Source: Gaoshiqia sediminis (GTDB taxonomy: Bacteria > Bacteroidota > Bacteroidia > Bacteroidales > Prolixibacteraceae). From it: a DNA stretch of 64,000 nucleotides. The translations under genes were made by a program, and so were the position numbers. Positions 61,646 through 64,000 of the stretch are shown here, one piece after another. How positions within the stretch are numbered: the first letter of the stretch is position 1; every line of letters begins with the position of its first letter. The notes below the pieces were generated by a model. The model was not told the origin of the DNA, made no database searches, and saw only the letters and a list, made by a program, of their open reading frames with translations. The stretch is from the NCBI RefSeq assembly GCF_025907915.1, contig NZ_JAPAAF010000004.1, forward strand, positions 124,001 to 188,000. The letters run 5' to 3'.

Positions 61646-63184
61646 TTATTCGATGTATTTCATCTTTCGTAATATGGCCGAGGCTTTTTCACTGTAGTAG
61701 CTATTACTTTCGGCTATCTTTTTAAATTTTCTGAAGGCTTTTTTCCGCTCGTCGGTTTGCAGGAAGCAAAGTCCGGCGTACCATTCAGCTTGTTCTACAA
61801 AAAGGTTGTTTTTTGCTTTAATAACCGATTCGAAAGAGGTAATTGCCTGGTTATATTCTCCCGTTTGCTGATAAGCCATCCCGGCGTAAAAATTTCCCAC
61901 AGGGTTGTCTTGGTCAATGGCGAGCACATCGTTGAAGAGTTGCAGTGCTGCCGGGTAATTTTCGTCATTATATTGGTGCAGGGCCAAGGTGATTTTATTA
62001 TCGAGCGTAGCATGACCCGACCTGAAAATGCCTGCTGCCTGATACGTTTCGTAATATTGACTGTATAATTGGTCGTTACTGGCTGCTTTATTCCGGCTGA
62101 TCAGGCTGGTGATGCTGATTATCAGTATCAATGAAGCTGCAACTGTGGCAATGGCAACCCGAGAGTTCGGAATCCGGGCGACAAACGAACGTTCTTTGCG
62201 TTTTTCTTTGATGATATCTTTGCTGATATGGTCCAGTTTTTCCCTCAATCCCATGACATCAGTTTCCTGAATTGCGCGGTCAATGTCTTTGTAGAGTTCC
62301 AGCTCGGCAACCAAATCCAGGTTGTTGGTAAGTTCAGATTCGAACGAAGCCAATTCATCTTCTGAAAGTTCGTTGCTCAGATACTGATCAATCTCCTCGA
62401 TTTTGCGGGATGTTGATGATTCGGTATGCTGAATGCTTTGCAGGCTGGCCCTCAAATCCATAATATCCGTTTCGGCAGCTGCCTGGTCAATTTCCAGGAA
62501 GAGTTCAACGTCGCGTGCTAATCCCTGATTGATAACCAATTCGTTTTCAAATTCGGCCAGGGTAGAAGCTTCCAGTTCTTGATGAATGTATTGCTCAATT
62601 TCCTGGGCGCTGCGTTCGTGGGTCGGAATGTTGGCAGCAATTTGTTGCAGGTTAGCCCTCAGGTCCAGAATGTCTTTCTCGGTCATGGCCTGTTCGATAT
62701 CGGCAAAAATGGCTTCATCGTGCGGGGTGAGCGAAAATTCGTCTTCTGCGTGAACGTCCTGTTTTTGTTGTTCTTTGTAGAATTGATGAATGTTTTCTTT
62801 TTCAGCGTATTTATGCTGGGCCATATGCAGAATAGGCAAACTTTGGCCGAAGCTGAAAATATCGTTGATATTGACCGGGTTAGTGAATTCTTTGAAAGAT
62901 GACAGTTCTTCTGACAAGTCGAAGTTGTAAGATTGGTGTTCCATGTGAACCAGTTCTTCCATTTCTTCAGTTTGTTCTTGAGCCATAATGCTTTGCAGGC
63001 TATTTCTCAGAGAAGCGATCTCTTTTTCCTGCATGGCGCTTTCGATTTCCTGGTGAAGTTCAATTTCTTCCCTCAGGTCCGAATTGATGGCCAATTCTGC
63101 ATTGAATTCCCTCAGCTCGTCGCCGGTCAACTCCAGGCTCAGGTATTTGTCAATGTATTCGGTGTATTGTGACTTGCGTATCAT
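61646..63184 (-). CDS. Membrane protein with three to four anti-sigma-like N-terminal repeats and C-terminal TPRs
   Basis: 512-residue protein. The cytoplasmic part contains an acidic segment of about 57 residues in repeated form: residues 10-66, 195-251 and 264-320 (for example IDQYLSNELSEDELASFESE and DVMGLREKLDHI). A fourth copy is kept only in its second half (156-182). Each repeat resembles the Cys-free N-terminus of anti-sigma factors. One membrane helix lies at 343-362. The C-terminal outer part has TPR units (PAALQLFNDVLAIDQDN, GEYNQAITSFESVIKA, DERKKAFRKFKKI). I do not know a characterised relative. It lies downstream of the GG-leader peptide on the same strand, 357 bases away. Confidence 0.75.
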   Translation of the reverse strand: MIRKSQYTEYIDKYLSLELTGDELREFNAELAINSDLREEIELHQEIESAMQEKEIASLRNSLQSIMAQEQTEEMEELVHMEHQSYNFDLSEELSSFKEFTNPVNINDIFSFGQSLPILHMAQHKYAEKENIHQFYKEQQKQDVHAEDEFSLTPHDEAIFADIEQAMTEKDILDLRANLQQIAANIPTHERSAQEIEQYIHQELEASTLAEFENELVINQGLARDVELFLEIDQAAAETDIMDLRASLQSIQHTESSTSRKIEEIDQYLSNELSEDELASFESELTNNLDLVAELELYKDIDRAIQETDVMGLREKLDHISKDIIKEKRKERSFVARIPNSRVAIATVAASLILIISITSLISRNKAASNDQLYSQYYETYQAAGIFRSGHATLDNKITLALHQYNDENYPAALQLFNDVLAIDQDNPVGNFYAGMAYQQTGEYNQAITSFESVIKAKNNLFVEQAEWYAGLCFLQTDERKKAFRKFKKIAESNSYYSEKASAILRKMKYIE

Positions 63185-63541
63185 CTTTCAAAATTTGGTA
63201 AATTTTTTCTACAAAAAGAACAGTGAACGGTTGTTTTTGCCAGTGTACTTATTATTGCAATATGATCAGGAAAAACGTGTTTTTGAAATAAACAATCTAA
63301 TCGGTTTGCAAAAAATACGGGCGAAAGAACAGAAATTTTTTTGGTTGATTTTGCTTTGTTTAAATTATCGTCGCTTGATTGATTGAATCTCTTCTGAAAA
63401 GTCTGGCTTTGTTTGGGCTGTTTGATCTTAAAATTTGACGTTGAAGATTGTTGTGAAGTAAAATCTTATTTGTCAGTATTTTAATGATTTGTTTATTCAG
63501 AATGTTTTTCAATTTTTTGACGGGGTAATTTTCACAAAAAT
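63185..63541 (-). other. Intergenic region between the GG-leader peptide and the repeat/TPR gene
   Basis: This 357-base AT-rich stretch shows no open frame I can support and no clear hairpin. It may contain the promoter of the downstream gene. A near match to the -7 element (TA-N3-TTTG type) is present but not at consensus spacing. Confidence 0.4.
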
Positions 63542-63673
63542 TTAGTCCAGATCTTCGATATAAGAATCTAAATCACGGGAAATTCCGCCTTTAACTTCGT
63601 TTAATTCTTCTTTTGTTAAAATTTCGAATGATTCAAAAAGGTTTTTTTCGTTGTTAGCAAATAAAGTTTTCAT
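63542..63673 (-). CDS. 43-residue double-glycine leader peptide (GG-Bacteroidales-type natural-product precursor candidate)
   Basis: A small open frame from ATG (63673-63671) to TAA (63544-63542). The N-terminal 30 residues look like a Gly-Gly leader: MKTLFANNEKNLFESF then EILTKEELNEVKGG, with the conserved L(T/N)xxELxxVKGG pattern that C39-peptidase ABC exporters cleave after the second Gly. This matches the pattern of the precursor family I recall as TIGR04149 (natural product precursor, GG-Bacteroidales). The predicted core is ISRDLDSYIEDLD: 13 residues, strongly acidic, with one Tyr and no Cys. The leader before the ATG is A-rich. No exporter or modifying enzyme is visible within the window, but the right edge is only 330 bases away. 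Confidence 0.72.
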   Translation of the reverse strand: MKTLFANNEKNLFESFEILTKEELNEVKGGISRDLDSYIEDLD

Positions 63674-63778
63674 TACTTTTCGTTTTTAATGGTTAATGTT
63701 TAAAATTCCTTAATTATCCTTTGTTCGTGATTTTATCCGGTAAAGGTGAAAAAGGTAACCCCGGTAGAATTGAAAAAA

Positions 63779-64000
63779 ATGAAAGAAAAATACCTAATAA
63801 TTGCTAAGTGTTTGATTGAATGTCGTTTGTGTTTGTTTGTTTTTTTTATTTTTTTTGGGGAAACTCTTTATTCTTATTCGCAGCCATCAAAAATTTCAGC
63901 TACTGATCAGGATAGTTTGTTGATGATTGAGTACAATCGAGAAGGTATTAAGGCCGGGAGAATGGGGGATTTCGAACTGGCAAAATCATATTTTCATAGC
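63779..64000 (+). CDS. N-terminus of an exported TPR protein, partial (cut by window edge)
   Basis: The frame is open from the ATG at 63779 to base 64000 (74 residues). A signal peptide or anchor with a long hydrophobic stretch (LCLFVFFIFFGETLYSYSQ, about residues 18-36) is followed by a first TPR-like helix pair (LLMIEYNREGIKAGRMGDFE, then LAKSYF). In Bacteroidota this start is common to periplasmic TPR regions of sensor kinases or regulators, so a signalling protein is possible but not shown. It is divergent from the GG-leader peptide, with 105 bases between the two starts, and may be controlled together with it. Confidence 0.6.
   Translation, partial: MKEKYLIIAKCLIECRLCLFVFFIFFGETLYSYSQPSKISATDQDSLLMIEYNREGIKAGRMGDFELAKSYFHS

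Noticed and set aside
63185-63541. Second GG-leader peptide next to the first
   Set aside because: I read both strands of this gap for a VKGG- or LxxGG-type leader and found none.

Overview
The window reads as a chromosomal segment of a member of the Bacteroidota, most likely a marine or sediment Marinilabiliales/Prolixibacteraceae-type organism (the rank below phylum is inference). The evidence is a SusC/SusD pair driven by an ECF sigma factor and a FecR anti-sigma factor, several TonB-dependent receptors with carboxypeptidase-regulatory-like N-terminal domains, lipoprotein glycoside hydrolases, A-rich leaders with few Shine-Dalgarno sites, and promoters of the TTG-N20/21-TAnnTTTG type. I saw no rRNA, tRNA, transposase, integrase, phage gene or CRISPR array.

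Layout. 1-6.4 kb (minus strand): the N-terminal part of a GH42 beta-galactosidase, a metal-efflux permease translationally coupled to a CzcN-like methyltransferase, a tandem array of terminator-like hairpins, an NfeD membrane protease and an aldo/keto reductase. 6.5-10.2 kb (plus): a PPDK/PEP-synthase regulatory protein, then a sugar MFS transporter with a ROK sugar kinase. 10.3-20.5 kb (mostly minus): housekeeping and small-molecule genes, including dnaG, dusB, nadA, an NAD-dependent epimerase, a NimA-like flavoprotein, a methyltransferase, TauE/SafE, a CPBP protease and several conserved unknowns. 20.6-27.7 kb: a large GH2 beta-galactosidase lipoprotein divergent from an Oar-like TonB-dependent receptor. 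28.0-31.1 kb: a PadR/PspC envelope-stress-type module. 31.1-40.2 kb: an iron alcohol dehydrogenase, a GIN-domain lipoprotein, a TPR protein, an SMP-30 protein, a DUF2490 protein, and a short operon made of an amino-sugar-kinase/RapZ fusion, a 43-residue zinc-ribbon-like protein and a TonB receptor.

40.3-58.0 kb (minus) is a polysaccharide utilisation locus. In transcription order it holds ECF sigma, FecR, SusC (with an STN signalling domain), SusD, a 593-residue secreted protein of unknown activity, GH92 alpha-mannosidase, GH89 alpha-N-acetylglucosaminidase, an HGSNAT-like membrane acetyltransferase and GH115 alpha-glucuronidase. A strong terminator-like hairpin lies between susD and the enzyme genes, so enzyme expression probably depends on read-through or a second promoter. 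The enzyme set predicts a glycan with alpha-GlcNAc, alpha-mannose and glucuronic acid. The GH89/HGSNAT pair mirrors the consecutive steps of lysosomal heparan sulfate breakdown.

58.0-64 kb: a PIF1/RecD-like helicase, cutC, and then the least ordinary stretch. This contains a membrane protein with repeated anti-sigma-like segments and TPRs, a previously unannotated 43-residue double-glycine leader peptide (a candidate secreted natural-product or signal precursor), and a divergent TPR protein cut by the window edge.
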